From NCBI GenBank assembly GCA_943736015.1, contig OX031064.1, forward strand, positions 41,653,361-41,717,360: a DNA stretch of 64,000 nucleotides, written 5' to 3'. This stretch comes from Tridacna crocea. Taxonomy: Eukaryota; Mollusca; Bivalvia; Cardiida; Cardiidae. Below the pieces are notes generated by a model. It was not told the origin of the DNA, ran no database searches, and saw only the letters and a program-made list of their open reading frames with translations. The position numbers were made by a program, and so were the translations under genes. This document shows, one piece after another, positions 34,237 through 45,600 of the stretch (position 1 is the first letter of the stretch; the number at the start of each line of letters is the position of its first letter).

Positions 34237-34295
34237 TTGGAAAACCTCGTAACTATACAGCTGGTTACAAGCTGTATAGTTACGAGGTTTTCCAA
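34237..34295. repeat. Perfect 25-bp-arm palindrome
   Basis: Arm 34237-34261 (TTGGAAAACCTCGTAACTAT then ACAGC) is exactly complementary to 34271-34295, with a 9-nt loop TGGTTACAA. Confidence 0.92.
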
Positions 34296-35639
34296 GTAAA
34301 TTGACATCATGTTTTGGAAGGCCTTCAAAGCAATCACTATTTCTGTTTCCGATTTTAAACGAGGAGAAATCACCGGAGTTTTGTTTTATCCATTTAACCA
34401 TATATACTGGTTATATGTCTATTTTACACAACCGATCCATTCTACACATGTACAAGTTTTAAGAGCATTATTGTCTGTAGCTGTAAGGATGTATCGAAGC
34501 CTCTCAAAGGAAATATTCAATCCTCTCAAAATTACAAATGTGTGTTTTTTGCACATTAATCTATATATAGATAACTGCTATTCAGAAAATTCGTTTGTAT
34601 TCTTGTTAACTGCTACATTTAGGTTAATTCAGGATTTTTTTAATCATTACCTCCCTGTAATGAATGCAAATTAGATAGGCCTTAGGCAAAGTGTTGGGAT
34701 GTTTGTGTAGTTATATATGAGCTGAAGTCGACAGAATTCTTTTGAAATCCGGATACCTCAGTCTGTCTGTCTGCGTTTACGCAATATCACACAATCCCGA
34801 ATATTAACAAGTTTTGAGAAGAAGTGGTTGTTTCTAAACATTGTAGGAAAATAAGAAAATGTAGGTCACTAGACTTTTCATTTCCCCACGTTGTTTCAAC
34901 ATTTTGAAGTTATCTTCTGCAAATGACCTTTGTGTAAACGCGAGTTTTGCACGCCATTCCCCCCCCCCCCCCTCTCCTTTAGTAACGCGCTATATTGGTT
35001 GTCAAGCCTGACAGGCTGACCAGAAATTGTGTCAGACTTTTTTGTTTACATGACGCCTAATGCTGCGTTTTCTTTGGCTGATAAGACGTTGGTAGACCTG
35101 TCAATCAAAATCAGCAGAAAGGTCAATTGATAAGTCAAAAAATTACCGTGTTGTAGAGACTTAAATGTTTCAGCCAAGCGCTCTCCCCCCTTCATGTTGA
35201 GGTTGTCTCATTTGTTCTTTGATGCGACGTAAAAATGGATGGAGCCAGGTCAGACACGGGCTTTTGGGGCTGCACTGGTCCGCTATCACGAAATTCTTAA
35301 TTTCATACTGTTTGATTGTCAGACATAGTTTATCTTGGATCTCCGCTGTCCGATAAGGAGATGTTGAATTAGCAATATCTGGGCTTTTACTCTCGAATTC
35401 AAAATTTCATTTTAGTTATATACTGTGTGCAAAAAGTTTAGTCACACTTTTCAGGTCCCTATAGAATTTATAAATCAAATAAAAAAATACAAATTGTATT
35501 ATGGATTTATTGGTCAACCCACTTACTTCACATTTTTCAAACTTTATGTCATGTTTGTTTTCTAAAACAGCGTACATGAAAGGAAAAGCAAAAAGCAAGT
35601 GCGCCTTCTGATTTTAGTGAAGCACATGTGTGTTTCAAT
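34296..35639. other. No gene; decayed MITE-A and MITE-D traces
   Basis: The 121-codon plus frame at 34309-34674 starts inside the palindrome arm region and has no recognisable domain. 34786-34930 is a worn MITE-A. A 14-base C run is at 34959-34972. About 35315-35400 carries MITE-D words (CCGATAAGGAGATGTTG). Confidence 0.45.
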
Positions 35640-37224
35640 TTTTTTAGCTCACCTGAGGACAACGTACTCAAGGGGAGGTTTTAGGATCACCCGGTGTCCG
35701 TCGTGCGTCGTGCGTCGTCCGTCGTGCGTCGTGCGTCGTCTGTCGTGCGTCGTGCGTCGTCAACAATTCTTTAAACATCAACTCCTCCTAAACCGCTGAG
35801 CCAATTTGGACCAAACTTGGCTGGAATAATGCTTGGGAGGTCTTCTTTAAAAATTGTTCACAGAATTTGATTGGGTCATAAACTCTGGTTGCTATGGCAA
35901 CCAAATGGAATTTTTTAGCAAATTCTTTAAAAAGCTAATTCTCTGAAACCGCTGGCCAGATTTTGAAATAATTTCACACAGATGTTCCTTGAGTGACCTT
36001 TTCCAAAATTTGTTCGCGAAATTTTGATTCGTCAAGAAACATGGCTCTGGTGAATGGGGGCTACTTGCACTATACAGAAATGAAGAAATTCTTAAAAATT
36101 CTTCTTCTCTGAAACCACTGGTCAGATTTTGTAATAATTTCACAGAGATGTTCCTTGGGTGACCCTTTTCAAAAAGTGTTCGTGATATTTTGATTCGTCA
36201 AGAAACATGGCTCTGGCGAATGGGGGCTACTTGCACTATACAGAAATGAAGAAATTCTTAAAAATTCTTCTTCTCTGAAACCACTGGTTAGATTTTGAAA
36301 TAACTTCACAGAGATGTTCCTTTGGTGACCCTTTTCAAAACCTGTCCGCGAAATTTTGATTCGTCAAGAAATATGGCTCTGGTGAATGGGGGCTACTTGC
36401 ACTATAGGGAAATGAAAAAAATTCTTTAAAATTCTTCTTCCCTGAAACCACTGGTCAGATTTTGAAATAATTCACAGAGATGTTCCTTGGGTGACCCTTT
36501 TCAAAATTTGTTCGCGAAATTTTGATTCGTCAAGAAACATGGCTCTGGTGAATGGGGGCTACTTGCACTATAGGGAAATGAAAATTTTTTTTGAAAATTC
36601 TTCATCTCTTGAGTGGCAGATCAGATTTTGAAATAACTTAACAGAGATGTTCCTTGGGTGACCGTTTTCAAAAAAATGTTCGTGAAATTTTTATTTGTCA
36701 AGAATCATGGCTCTGGTGAATGGGGGCTAATTGCACTATACGGACATGAAGAAATTCTTGAAAATTCTTTATCTCTGAAACTGCTGATCAGATTTTAAAA
36801 TAATTTCATAGAAATGTTCCTTGAATGACTCTTTTCAAATACTGTTCACAAAATTTTGACAGGTCAAGAAACGTTGCTCTGGTGAATGGGGGCTACTTGC
36901 ACTATACGGACATGAAGAAATTCTTGAAAATTCTTCTTCTCTGAAACGGCTGGTCAGATTTAAAAAACAATTTCACAGAAATGGTCCTTGAATGACTCTT
37001 TTCAAAAATTGTTCACAAAATTTTGATTGGTCAAGAAACATGGCTCTGGGGAATTGGGACTATTTGCACTGTACGGAAATCAAGAAACAGGTGACCATTT
37101 GAAAATTTCTTGGCTAAATAATGATTTTGTTTCCAGTGTTTCAATACCTCGAAAAAAAAAATGGCTGTGGTCCACTCAAAAATTCAGGTGAACGATTCAG
37201 GGCCATCTTGGTCCTCTTGTTTTC
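35640..37224 (+). mobile_element. AGCTC-head element with seven 167-bp repeats
   Basis: Head TTTTTAGCTCACCTGAGGAC, then a GTCGTGCGTCGTGCGTCGTC minisatellite (three 21-bp units, about 35697-35760). The body repeats ATGGCTCTGGTGAATGGGGG at 36041, 36207, 36373, 36539, 36707, about 36872 and 37040, a 165-168 bp period. Tail GGGCCATCTTGGTCCTCTTG. Short frames such as 35599-35799 translate the GTCGTGCGTC array and are not genes. Confidence 0.78.
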
Positions 37225-37290
37225 TTTTGTATTGCAGTTATTCAGTACAGCACTCAGAAAAACAAAAAAAAAAAAGTCTGCTTTTGCATA

Positions 37291-38190
37291 ATGGGGCGAA
37301 GGTCTGGCATGACGTTAAACCAGCAGCATGCTGCAATTGGGATGCTGATTGGAGATGCCTGAGTTAGAGATGTTTGTGGACACTTTTACTACTCTGAGCG
37401 TACCATCCAGCGTCTAAGAGTTAGTCATTAATTAACGGGACGGTTTCTGACCGACCGCGTTCTGGTAGACCACATAAAAAATCTCCCCGGTACATCGTTA
37501 CGTCTTCCAGAAGAAATCGCTTGCGGTCGTGCAGAATGTCGTTTGAGGAATTCTACAGGAACTCGTGTATCCTTGTCTACCGTCCGAAACCATCTTAGAT
37601 CTGCTGGTTTGAAAGTTCACTGAACATACGTTGCCATTCCGTTAAGGGCGCGTCTTCGAAGGCTGAGGCTAAATTGGGAGAGAAGACACTTACGCTGGGC
37701 TAGACGCAGGTGGAACCGTGTCCTTTTTACGGACGAATAACGCTTTAATGTTTAGTTTGTAGACGGCCGAATACGGATATGGAGGTGGGCTGGCAAACGC
37801 ATGGATTTTGCGAACATGGTTGAACGGGACAGGTATGGCGGTGGTAGTGTCATGATTTGGGCAGGGATTTGTCACAATGGTAAAACTCAGCTTATTACTG
37901 TAGTTGGGCGCTTAAATGCTCATCGCTATTGTGATAAGATCACCCCTGTTGTCATTGCTTTCATTCAAAGAGCAATAGCTGGCATTCTGCAACAAGACAG
38001 CGCTCAGAGTCATGTAGCTCGTCACAATACAGCCTTTCTACGACAAAACAACATTCAGACGCCAGACTGGCCAGCTCGTTCACCAGATCTTTCCCCAAAT
38101 GAACACCTTTGGGACCATTTTGGGAGTGCTGTCCGACAACGTCATAACGTGAACAACGCCAGAGAACTAGAGCGTGTATTACCGGAATAA
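37291..38190 (+). pseudogene. Tc1-type DD34E transposase, broken
   Basis: The conceptual protein begins MGRRSGMTLNQQHAAIGMLI at 37291, matching the helix-turn-helix start of Tc1 transposases. Readable further on are DRPRSGRP, STVRNHLRSAGLK, RRWNRVLFTDE (first catalytic Asp), RDRYGGGSVMIWAGICHNGK, QQDSAQSHVARHN (second Asp) and SPDLSPNEHLWD. Exactly 34 residues separate the second Asp from the Glu, so this is DD34E. In-frame stops follow IGDA, KVH, FTDE and FNV, and frameshifts occur near 37430-37450 and about 37540. The uninterrupted 3' part is 37801-38190; it stops at VLPE, some tens of residues before the usual family end. The transposase would have cut and pasted a TA-flanked element in the nucleus; this copy cannot. 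No terminal repeats were located. Confidence 0.92.
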
Positions 38191-39153
38191 ATTGACCTGA
38201 AATTGACCTTTATGCAAAGAATAATTAAATAGTGAATATTTAAATCATCGGGTATAATCGGACGGTATGAAAATTCTGTTAATTGTAAATGTCGGGTTTG
38301 ACCCTTACTGCGCCTTAGTCACAATATAGGCTTTCGCGGATGGCATAAGTCAAGATCAGGCTGCACAGGATGTGCATCTTAGATCTAAGTCACCCGCCAT
38401 GTATTACCAATTTAGACCAACAAAATGATGTTTATTTCAGGTATTTTAAGTATTCTTTGAAGACACTATAAATCTATTGGCCGCCTAAAGAGTTGAAAAT
38501 CGTACACGTCGTTCTGCATGCAGACGACATTAGCCGAAGCTAGGTATGGACAATAATTCAAGCGTGTAATATATGGTAATAGAGGTCATCTATTTCATGT
38601 CAATTTGTACGGGTAATACTTCACACTGAGTGGCGTAGAATTCCTTTGCAAATCATCAGAACCTTACTAAACAGCACGCGAAGACGCTGTGCTGAATTAG
38701 TTAGACTCCAGACCCCTCTATCACAAGACAGGCCGTAATTCCTGCACTTTTCTTCATTTCCGTAATTCCTTTCCATCTTCGAAAAGCAGTGTGATTAAAC
38801 TCTCTGTAATAATACTTTTATATCTGATGCTCGCATTACATCTCAAAAAATCTATACTAAAAGATGAAACGACTAAACTTTTTGTGCTTAGTATTCAAGA
38901 GTGTAATAAAAGAACACTTGTTGTACTAAATGTAGGTATTATGTCAGACAGTGAAAGTCAAGATCAATATGTACAGTATGTGTAACATGTTTTTGAATGT
39001 AAACTGTCTGCCTTATTTCAAAGGTTAATATTTTTGTGCTGTTTATTTCAAAGAATGTGATTCTCAAGTCATAATTATGATAAATACAAGTATCTCTATG
39101 ATTTGTCGTTTTCCTATGATAGTATTCACCCATCCCGTAATTTACTTTACGCG
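38191..39153. other. No gene; MITE-D trace near 38350
   Basis: TCAAGATCAGGCTGCACAGG is a worn MITE-D core at about 38350. The remainder is AT-rich with no supported feature. Confidence 0.4.
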
Positions 39154-39382
39154 TTAATCCATTACCAAACGACAATATTTTAGACTTGTCCAAATTGAAA
39201 GCATTTGGAGACGACAAAATAAAAGTGACGGAAAAATTGAAATTTGTTTTGTGAAGGTTAGAAAACATTGTGAGAAAAGGAGAAAATGCTGATCACCAGC
39301 ATTTTCTCCTTTTGCCACAATGTTTTCTAACGGCTTTTTTCTCAGGGGCGTCAAAAGTAGGGATTGTGTGGTAATGGGTTAA
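39154..39382 (+). repeat. MITE-A copy, CCATT subtype
   Basis: TTAATCCATTACCAAACGAC at the left and GTGTGGTAATGGGTTAA at the right. The centre is ATGCTGATCACCAGCAT, a palindrome with one mismatch. Confidence 0.83.
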
Positions 39383-39715
39383 GCATGAATCAAACTGTTT
39401 GTCTTTTGAAATATTTCATTCCCATATCTTTGTCCGACCGTCAACACTTAAGGACCATAATGGAAATAAGGGATGCTTCCCCTGTTTCGTGATATCTTTG
39501 GTGCTGATGTGCTGATGTGCCTGATATGCTTCTTTGCATTTCCGCCATATTTGAATATACTGTGTCTGTTAAGACCATATTATGTACATTCAGTACTAAA
39601 TAAAAATAAATAAATAAATAAACATACGAGGGGTGTTTCAGAAGTTCGTAGACTTGCGTCAAATCTCAATATGACTTTCGAGAACAGAAAAATTATCATG
39701 TGTACATGCCTTACT
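39383..39715. other. No gene; possible mariner-like end at 39626
   Basis: After an AAAT/AAATA run, TACGAGGGGTGTTTCAGAAG at 39626 resembles terminal repeats of some mariner-type elements; no partner end was found. Low confidence. Confidence 0.3.
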
Positions 39716-39980
39716 AAAACGTGACCACGATTTGTTTTTCTCATGACCACGATATGGTTCAGTCGTGGTCAGAGTTTTTAAGAACTGTTCAGCCATTAGT
39801 ATCCTTTGTCCTAGAGATAATCATCCAATGAAAAACGAGTCTGAAAAACCCCTAAACGTTGTTGTCGTTCGACAAGATATTGCGTGACCACGAAATAGAT
39901 ATCAACTCTTTGTCCAGATACAGTAAAATCATGGTCACGATTTTATTTATGTCGAGGTCACGAGAGAATTTTTACAACCT
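39716..39980. repeat. CGTGACCACGA motif element
   Basis: Near-palindromic words of the CATGACCACGA type occur at about 39719, 39744 and 39768, and again in diverged or inverted form (GCGTGACCACGAAAT, CATGGTCACGATT, CGAGGTCACGAGA) at about 39890-39970, flanking about 110 bp of unrelated sequence. This looks like a small TIR element. Confidence 0.55.
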
Positions 39981-40010
39981 TGTAATTTCGTTTACCGTAT
40001 ACAATCGTTT

Positions 40011-40232
40011 TACATTGTACCCTTGACAAATTTACACTTGTCCATACTGAAAGCATTTCAAACTAATATTTAGATATTGCTGAATTCATAAAGTTTGAAT
40101 TAAAAAGAATCGAAAACATTGTGGGAAAAGGAGAAAATGCTGGTTACCAGCATTTTTTTTTTTCCACAATGTTTTCAAAAGCCATATCATTTGGGGTTGT
40201 TTAAACTCGGGAAATGTGTAGTAATGGGTTAA
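40011..40232 (+). repeat. MITE-A copy
   Basis: The left end is worn (TGTACCCTTGACAAATTTAC); the right end is TAGTAATGGGTTAA. The centre ATGCTGGTTACCAGCAT is intact, with a T run replacing part of the right arm. Confidence 0.72.
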
Positions 40233-40432
40233 TGTTAGGATAAACTAGCATTTTGTTTTATCTATTTTTAGATTTATGGACAGACTAACTTGATGAACGA
40301 GGCAACTATATCAAGAGCTTCACAGAGGAAGTGAACGGTAAAAGGAATTGACGAATGGGTTGATGACAATATGGATGACTAAAAGAGGGTACGTTAGACT
40401 GCAATAATTTTACAGCTTTTGTCATATTATTA

Positions 40433-40635
40433 TAATACGAACAAAGTCCGTCATAAAGAAACAAATAAACAAATGCATAGCTGAATTACAAACCGCTTCG
40501 AACCGATGGCGGACAAGATACTCGTTGTTCGAGGTTTTAAAAGACCAATACCATAACCACTTGGCCAAAGAGGTATCTTCCCAACGCAGTGGTCTGGTAT
40601 TGTATTTAAATCAGGACGAAGCTATGCATGAAGGA
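40433..40635 (-). mobile_element. tRNA-like SINE, copy 1
   Basis: On the minus strand it reads TTGGCCAAGTGGTTATGGTA, then ACCTCGAACAACGAGTATC (a long variable-arm-like hairpin) and GGTTCGAAGC (B-box-like). The end is rich in TTTGTTTG. It aligns throughout with 40743-40978 but is more worn. Confidence 0.55.
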
Positions 40636-40742
40636 GTGGTCTCCCGTAACGCACCCCCTCTTAAAGTCATCATATACTGATGACTCAAAGCCTTATTAGG
40701 CAGAAAGTCCGTTTTTGGAAAAGAAATGGGATTAATGGCTCA

Positions 40743-40978
40743 ACGGCCAACCCATACTACAAACAAAGTCCGTGTCAAAAAAACAAATGAACGAATGCAT
40801 AGCTGAACAACAAACCTTATCTGGCGGGATTCGAACCGATTGCGGACAAGATCCTCGTTTTTCGAGGTTTTAAAAGTCCCATACCATAACCACTAAGACC
40901 AATGAGATATCTCCCCAGCCGAGTGGTCAGGTATTGCATTTAAATCGGGACGAGGCTATGCATGAAGGAGTGATCGTC
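40743..40978 (-). mobile_element. tRNA-like SINE, copy 2
   Basis: On the minus strand GTCTTAGTGGTTATGGTATG (A-box-like), CCTCGAAAAACGAGG (hairpin) and TCGGTTCGAATCCCGCC (B box and T arm) give a tRNA-like head; the downstream part carries ATGCATTCGTTCATTTG. Because it lacks a clean acceptor stem and has a second copy next door with the same flanks, I read it as a SINE head and not a working tRNA gene. Confidence 0.62.
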
Positions 40979-42014
40979 CCTAAAAATTAAATGAGGTATG
41001 CTCTGGCAAAAGGTGGCTCAATGCACTTTCGTGTTGCACTATACTGAGCAAGGCATTTCAAGTGATGAACTGGTCTTTTGACAAGTACATAATTGACCAA
41101 TTGCACAAAAGTATCGACCCAAGTAAGTCTGCGTTGTCCGCTCAGGCTTACCTTCGTCGAAGGTTTTTGGTACTGGTCGATTCATGTTTTGGATAACAGA
41201 TGTGCATTAAATTACCGCCCCCAAGAGCGCCACTTAGATACTATAGAAATAATGGCAATACCTTTAAAATGGCAGATAACAAATCCAGGATAAAAAGAGC
41301 ATGCTGGTTACCTACATTGTATTAAAAGAGCCCCACTTTATTAGTCGTCTGCAAATGCTATCAAGTTTAAATTTTATCGTATGGTAGGGAGTTAAAACGG
41401 TCAAATCAGTATTTATTCGGAAAATGATACTTTCTTTTATAACACTGATTATAATATGTAGATATATTTTCATTGCAGTCGTATCAATATTTCGTGAAAA
41501 AGTGCGTTTTGGGCGTTAAATTAGATATATAGGCTTGTCGCTTGTAGCAATCGGCTATTTTTATCACATCAAAACTGACGTCATGAACCTCATTTGAATA
41601 AGAATTCTCGTAATCACTGCGTGTTAGTGACCAAGTGACATGCCCACAGTTTTTTTTTTCATTTTTTCGATACTCTACCCTTAGATTTAATGATACTTAA
41701 GGAGGCTACGTAGCTCAAAAGGAAATACTGTACCGTTAAAATTATTTTTTCTTCTGATTTTTTTCTTTCTTTTTTACTGGTGATTTGCCATTTATTACCT
41801 TACTTGAATCAGTGATTAATATTATTATTCTTTTTTCCTTCTTCTGTGTTTTTAATGGTATTTAAAAAAATCTGAAACGCCATCTTAAAGGCAGCAATAT
41901 ATAGGTAGAGCCTTAAACGTCCTGTGTACGACTCCTGTGTTGAGCGGGGTTAATTTCCTGAGCTTTTCGCCTTTGCACGATTGCTAGGTATGCATTCAGG
42001 GTACAGTCATTATG
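40979..42014. other. No gene; MITE-A and MITE-C traces
   Basis: 41288-41394 is the right half of a MITE-A (GCATGCTGGTTACC to GGTAGGGAGTTAAA). About 41698-41720 shows GGAGGCTACGTAGCTC, the MITE-C signature, in otherwise AT-rich sequence. Confidence 0.45.
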
Positions 42015-42215
42015 ACTAAATAGTGCCCACCTTTTAGTCCGGTCTGTTAGCTCGATTTTTAAGCAAAATGTTTACACTCCGGACGAAAGCAACAAATTTT
42101 GCACACAGTTACTAGACGTCATTCCGAGTCATTTGCACCTGGTGTGCCCGATTTCAGTGGCCTAGTTCATTAATTACTGCCTATTATAAATTCGGATAGA
42201 TGTAGTGTCCGAATA
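42015..42215 (+). repeat. Repeat J, inverted mate of 45410-45600
   Basis: TTTTAGTCCGGTCTGTTAGC, ATGTTTACACTCCGGACGAA, GGTGTGCCCGATTTCAG and GTGTCCGAATACTCTTCCC are all found in inverted order and orientation at 45410-45600. Confidence 0.65.
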
Positions 42216-42690
42216 CTCTTCCCTTGTACTTTTGTTTTATCAGAACACATGTACATGTATTGTATTCGTATCTTACATTGATTTGATCACTGAAAGTAAA
42301 TCAAAACGTTTTCATATTCAATAGAACTTCATTTCCTTTTTTTTTTTTTATCGAAATTTTAATTTTGATTTACTTTGTAGGTGGATTTTGATTTATCTTT
42401 AGTAACATAGAAATAAAATAATATAGAAAGAAATCCGAAATAATACCAAGAATGGGCATTTTTAGTAATTTTTTTCACTTTTATATTATGTTTCGAAATT
42501 CTTGAAATGCCAAAAAAACCTTAAAACGGCCGTGCTGGTAGTTTAATCATTAATTGTCATTTTAGAAAACACATACAAAAAACAAACTGTTGTTTTATCA
42601 ATCTTTCGGTAGACTTCAGAGAGTAAAGCGGTTTCATAAGCACGGTCTCCTATCGGGCGTGTTGATGGAACTTTTTGTGTGCAGACTGCA
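42216..42690. other. No gene recognised
   Basis: AT-rich sequence with T runs; nothing supported. Confidence 0.4.
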
Positions 42691-42880
42691 TTAACCCTTA
42701 GGCTGCCAAGCGCGACTCATTGACCTCTTGCAGACAATATAGACTAAGATCAGACTACGAAGAACGTGAAGTCTGATCCTAGATCTACACTGTCCGATAC
42801 GGAGATATTTTTTCCTCGAGATATTCCTTTGAAATAACATTTGGGTTTTTACTATCGGCTTTAAAAGCGTCATTTAATCT
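42691..42880 (+). repeat. MITE-D copy
   Basis: TTAACCCTTAGGCTGCCAAG, GCGACTCATTGACC, then ATCAGACTACGAAGAACGTG/AAGTCTGATCCTAG and ACTGTCCGATACGGAGATAT. Confidence 0.75.
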
Positions 42881-43689
42881 TTTTTTTAGTAGGATGCGGT
42901 TTGATAACTTGAAAATAAATTCCCCCACTTCCAATGTAAGAAATAAGTGCCAATTTAAAATTAAACTGGGACCGGTTAAACAAGGTTACATAATAATGCA
43001 TTTGAAAACAAAAAAAAAAAAGTGTTCGGGCAGAAAAATGCATCTTTTAGGGCTAGTAATTAGAACATACTTATCCTCTGTAACAGATTTTAACAATTCC
43101 AAACCTTTACAATCATGACACGTGTGTGCTAGTCAGTGCCTAAAAAGTACATTACAGCTTTTCAGCAGGGCCGTAGGAACAGGAGGGGCCAGAGGGGCCG
43201 CCCCCCACAATAATTTGATCACCAATAAAGTGATTGTGTCAGCGGTTTGGCTGAATATTGCTAGAAAATAGAGGTGTATAAAGAGGATGAAACAATATTT
43301 CAGAGTAGCTTACTGACAATTCGCTAATAGAAAATTTCAAACAAATTAAAATAGTTCTAAACAAATGGCGGCTAGCCCTGGAATTTTTCATCTACTTTTG
43401 TTATGTGATAGACACCAAACAATTTTTGAGGTCACATTTAATTTTTGCTTTTTCTCGAAATCTCATAATTCACCACATTGTTGAACAAATTTACATCTAT
43501 TTCGATCCCTAATATTAGCAGGTGGATTACTTTTCACTGCATAACAAAACGCAGTATATATCAAATCGGGTAGACTCTTAAAATTTTGCCCCCCCCCCCA
43601 CCCTCGCCCCCATCCGAAATTGCTTCCTACGGTTCCGATTTCATATAGATCAACCATTTTGACGGTGAAATACCGAGATCAACAATTTG
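42881..43689. other. No gene; C run at 43589-43599
   Basis: Includes an 11-base C run and a GGAGGGGCCAGAGGGGCCGC stretch near 43180. Nothing else is supported. Confidence 0.4.
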
Positions 43690-44739
43690 AAAGTGAATTT
43701 AAAAAAAAACAAGTTTTCTGTAGGCAGGATAGCAAATGGAAAAAGGAGAAAATAGTGGTTACCAGAACTTTATCCCTTTTCAACAACATCTTTAAAAACT
43801 ATATTTCTCAAGGTCGTAAAAAGCTTTGGTTATTTGGTATAGAGTTTTGAATAGGTTCCATGAATGTTTTCATCCGACGACAACCTTGGACTCGTCCATA
43901 TACCTAGCATATGGGGGAAACGGACAAAAGCCCATTGGGACAAAAACTCAATAGGACAAAAGCCCACTGGAAAAAAGGCCGCTGCTAACTTTGGCAAGGA
44001 GGACAAAAGCCCACTGCTTATAAAAAGAGTTAGAAAATCATTTTTCTAATCATTTTTGTAGAAAAAAACACATTACAGATTAAATGATCAGAATGATCGA
44101 ACTGCTTTTTTTTTCTTCTCAGTTTTCACTTCTTTGCAACATTTCCCATACTTATAACAAACTTGTGAAAGAAGACTTGAAACGAACGTGAGAAAAGGAG
44201 AAAATGCTAGACTTTTGAACAAAATGCGAGAGAATAAGAAAATGGTGCTTACCGGCATTTTCTGCTTTTCACATAATGTTTTCTACTCTTCTAAAGACAA
44301 GTAACATCATATATATGAAACTTTTTAATTGAATACATGATCAGAACTAAAAGTCGGCTTTTGTCCTAGTGGGTTTTTGTCCAGTGGGCATTTGTCTTTG
44401 TGGGCTTTTGTCCTACACCCAGCATATGGAGGCGATAGAATGAAGGTGGGTCAGATGTTGGTAATTGTCCTTGAAAAGGTAAAACATGCTTAAAAAGGAA
44501 AAAATGCTTGTTGAAATCTCATTCCTTTTTTCCCCAATATTTTCTTTCACTCTGAAAATTTATTTTTCACAGATGTTTCTGAACTATATATTGATTACTT
44601 TTTGTTTTCGTTTTCTTATTGGGGGGCGGGGTGCTAAAGTTGAGGAAGTGAGATAAAAAACAAAGTGGGACAAATCAGAGCGTCGGCTCCCATTTTTTTC
44701 CGGGTCGCCAAAACTGGAAATACTTTGGTAAAAGGTTAA
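43690..44739 (+). repeat. Decayed MITE-A, then MITE-A split by an insertion
   Basis: 43690-43850 is a worn MITE-A. From about 43855 a second copy starts (GACGACAACCTTGGACTCG), is interrupted at 43915-44420, and resumes to end TTTGGTAAAAGGTTAA at 44739. Reading across the insertion restores the normal MITE-A order. Confidence 0.65.
43915..44420. mobile_element. 506-bp element with 9-bp target duplication
   Basis: AGCATATGG lies immediately outside both ends (43906-43914 and 44421-44429). The left end GGGAAACGGACAAAAGCCC is inverted at the right as GGGCTTTTGTCCTACACCC, and GGACAAAAGCCCACT-like words repeat three to four times at each end. A MITE-A-like core sits inside (about 44170-44300). A 9-bp duplication fits Mutator-like elements; other superfamilies are possible. 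Confidence 0.75.
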
Positions 44740-45409
44740 AACGCTGTTCAGTGTCTTCAGAAAGACAGGGACGGTCCATTTACCGATATTACAGCACTAT
44801 TATCAAACCGTCTTTGTTGCACTTTCCTATTGACGAACAACTTTGTTATAGATTATGAACAAAAGAAACGTGGTCTCAGATCAAATTTTAAACCTTCCAT
44901 ACCTTCTTCACAAAATATTCATTCAAGCTTCATTTTGAATATTTAAAAATATGTGTCTAATGAAGTTTTAAAAAATATGGGTGAAGGGTTAACTCCGTTC
45001 CTTTGATCCCGGTATTCCAAATTTAAAGGATTTGCAAACGGGACATACAGCATTTATCATTGAAGACTGCTTTGGATATAAAGGAAATATTAGTTATATC
45101 AAATGTAATAGGCAAATCGTTAAATGCATTGTATGCGGAAAATCTGTGACAATTTGAATTGTCCTGCCGAGCAATCCTGTACGCGAAATTCGGTCAGTTC
45201 TGTTTAAGAATGTAAAGTGCGAGCAAATGATACGCAAATGGACGGACAGACAAACAGACAGATATAAAGGACACATAGAATATTCATAAAGTCAATCCCT
45301 AAATCCAGTAGTGCCTTTAAAATGGCAAAATACTTCTGAAACACCATTTTTTTGTCGATCATACACTTTGAGTAAACGAGAAACAAAATTACTATTCTAC
45401 AAAGGAAGG
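44740..45409. other. No gene recognised
   Basis: Short overlapping frames only; no repeat ends supported. Confidence 0.4.
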
Positions 45410-45600
45410 GTATTCGGACGGTATAGTTATCCGAATTTCAAATCGCAATAAAAACTGATCTAGGGCCTTAAAATCGGGCACACCCCTTTTTTTCGTCTTA
45501 GAAAAGTATTGTTTACACCATATAAAATTTTCACACTTTCGTCCGGTTGGTAAACATTTTTGAGCTAACAGACCGGACTATTTGTGATTGCAATGATTTC
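45410..45600 (-). repeat. Repeat J, inverted copy
   Basis: Reverse complement of 42015-42215: GGGTATTCGGACGG, AAAATCGGGCACACCCC, CTTTCGTCCGG and GAGCTAACAGACCGGACT. Confidence 0.65.

Noticed and set aside
34309..34674. 121-codon plus frame
   Set aside because: It begins next to a perfect palindrome, has an unremarkable hydrophobic composition, and shows no motif or signal I can defend.
35599..35799. Frame with repeated CVVRRPS/LSCVVRR peptide
   Set aside because: A translation of the GTCGTGCGTC minisatellite in the AGCTC-head element, recurring wherever the element occurs.
40800..40900. A functional tRNA gene on the minus strand
   Set aside because: The A- and B-box words are present, but I could not pair a complete acceptor stem, and a second worn copy with the same flanks lies 300 bp away, which is the behaviour of a SINE.
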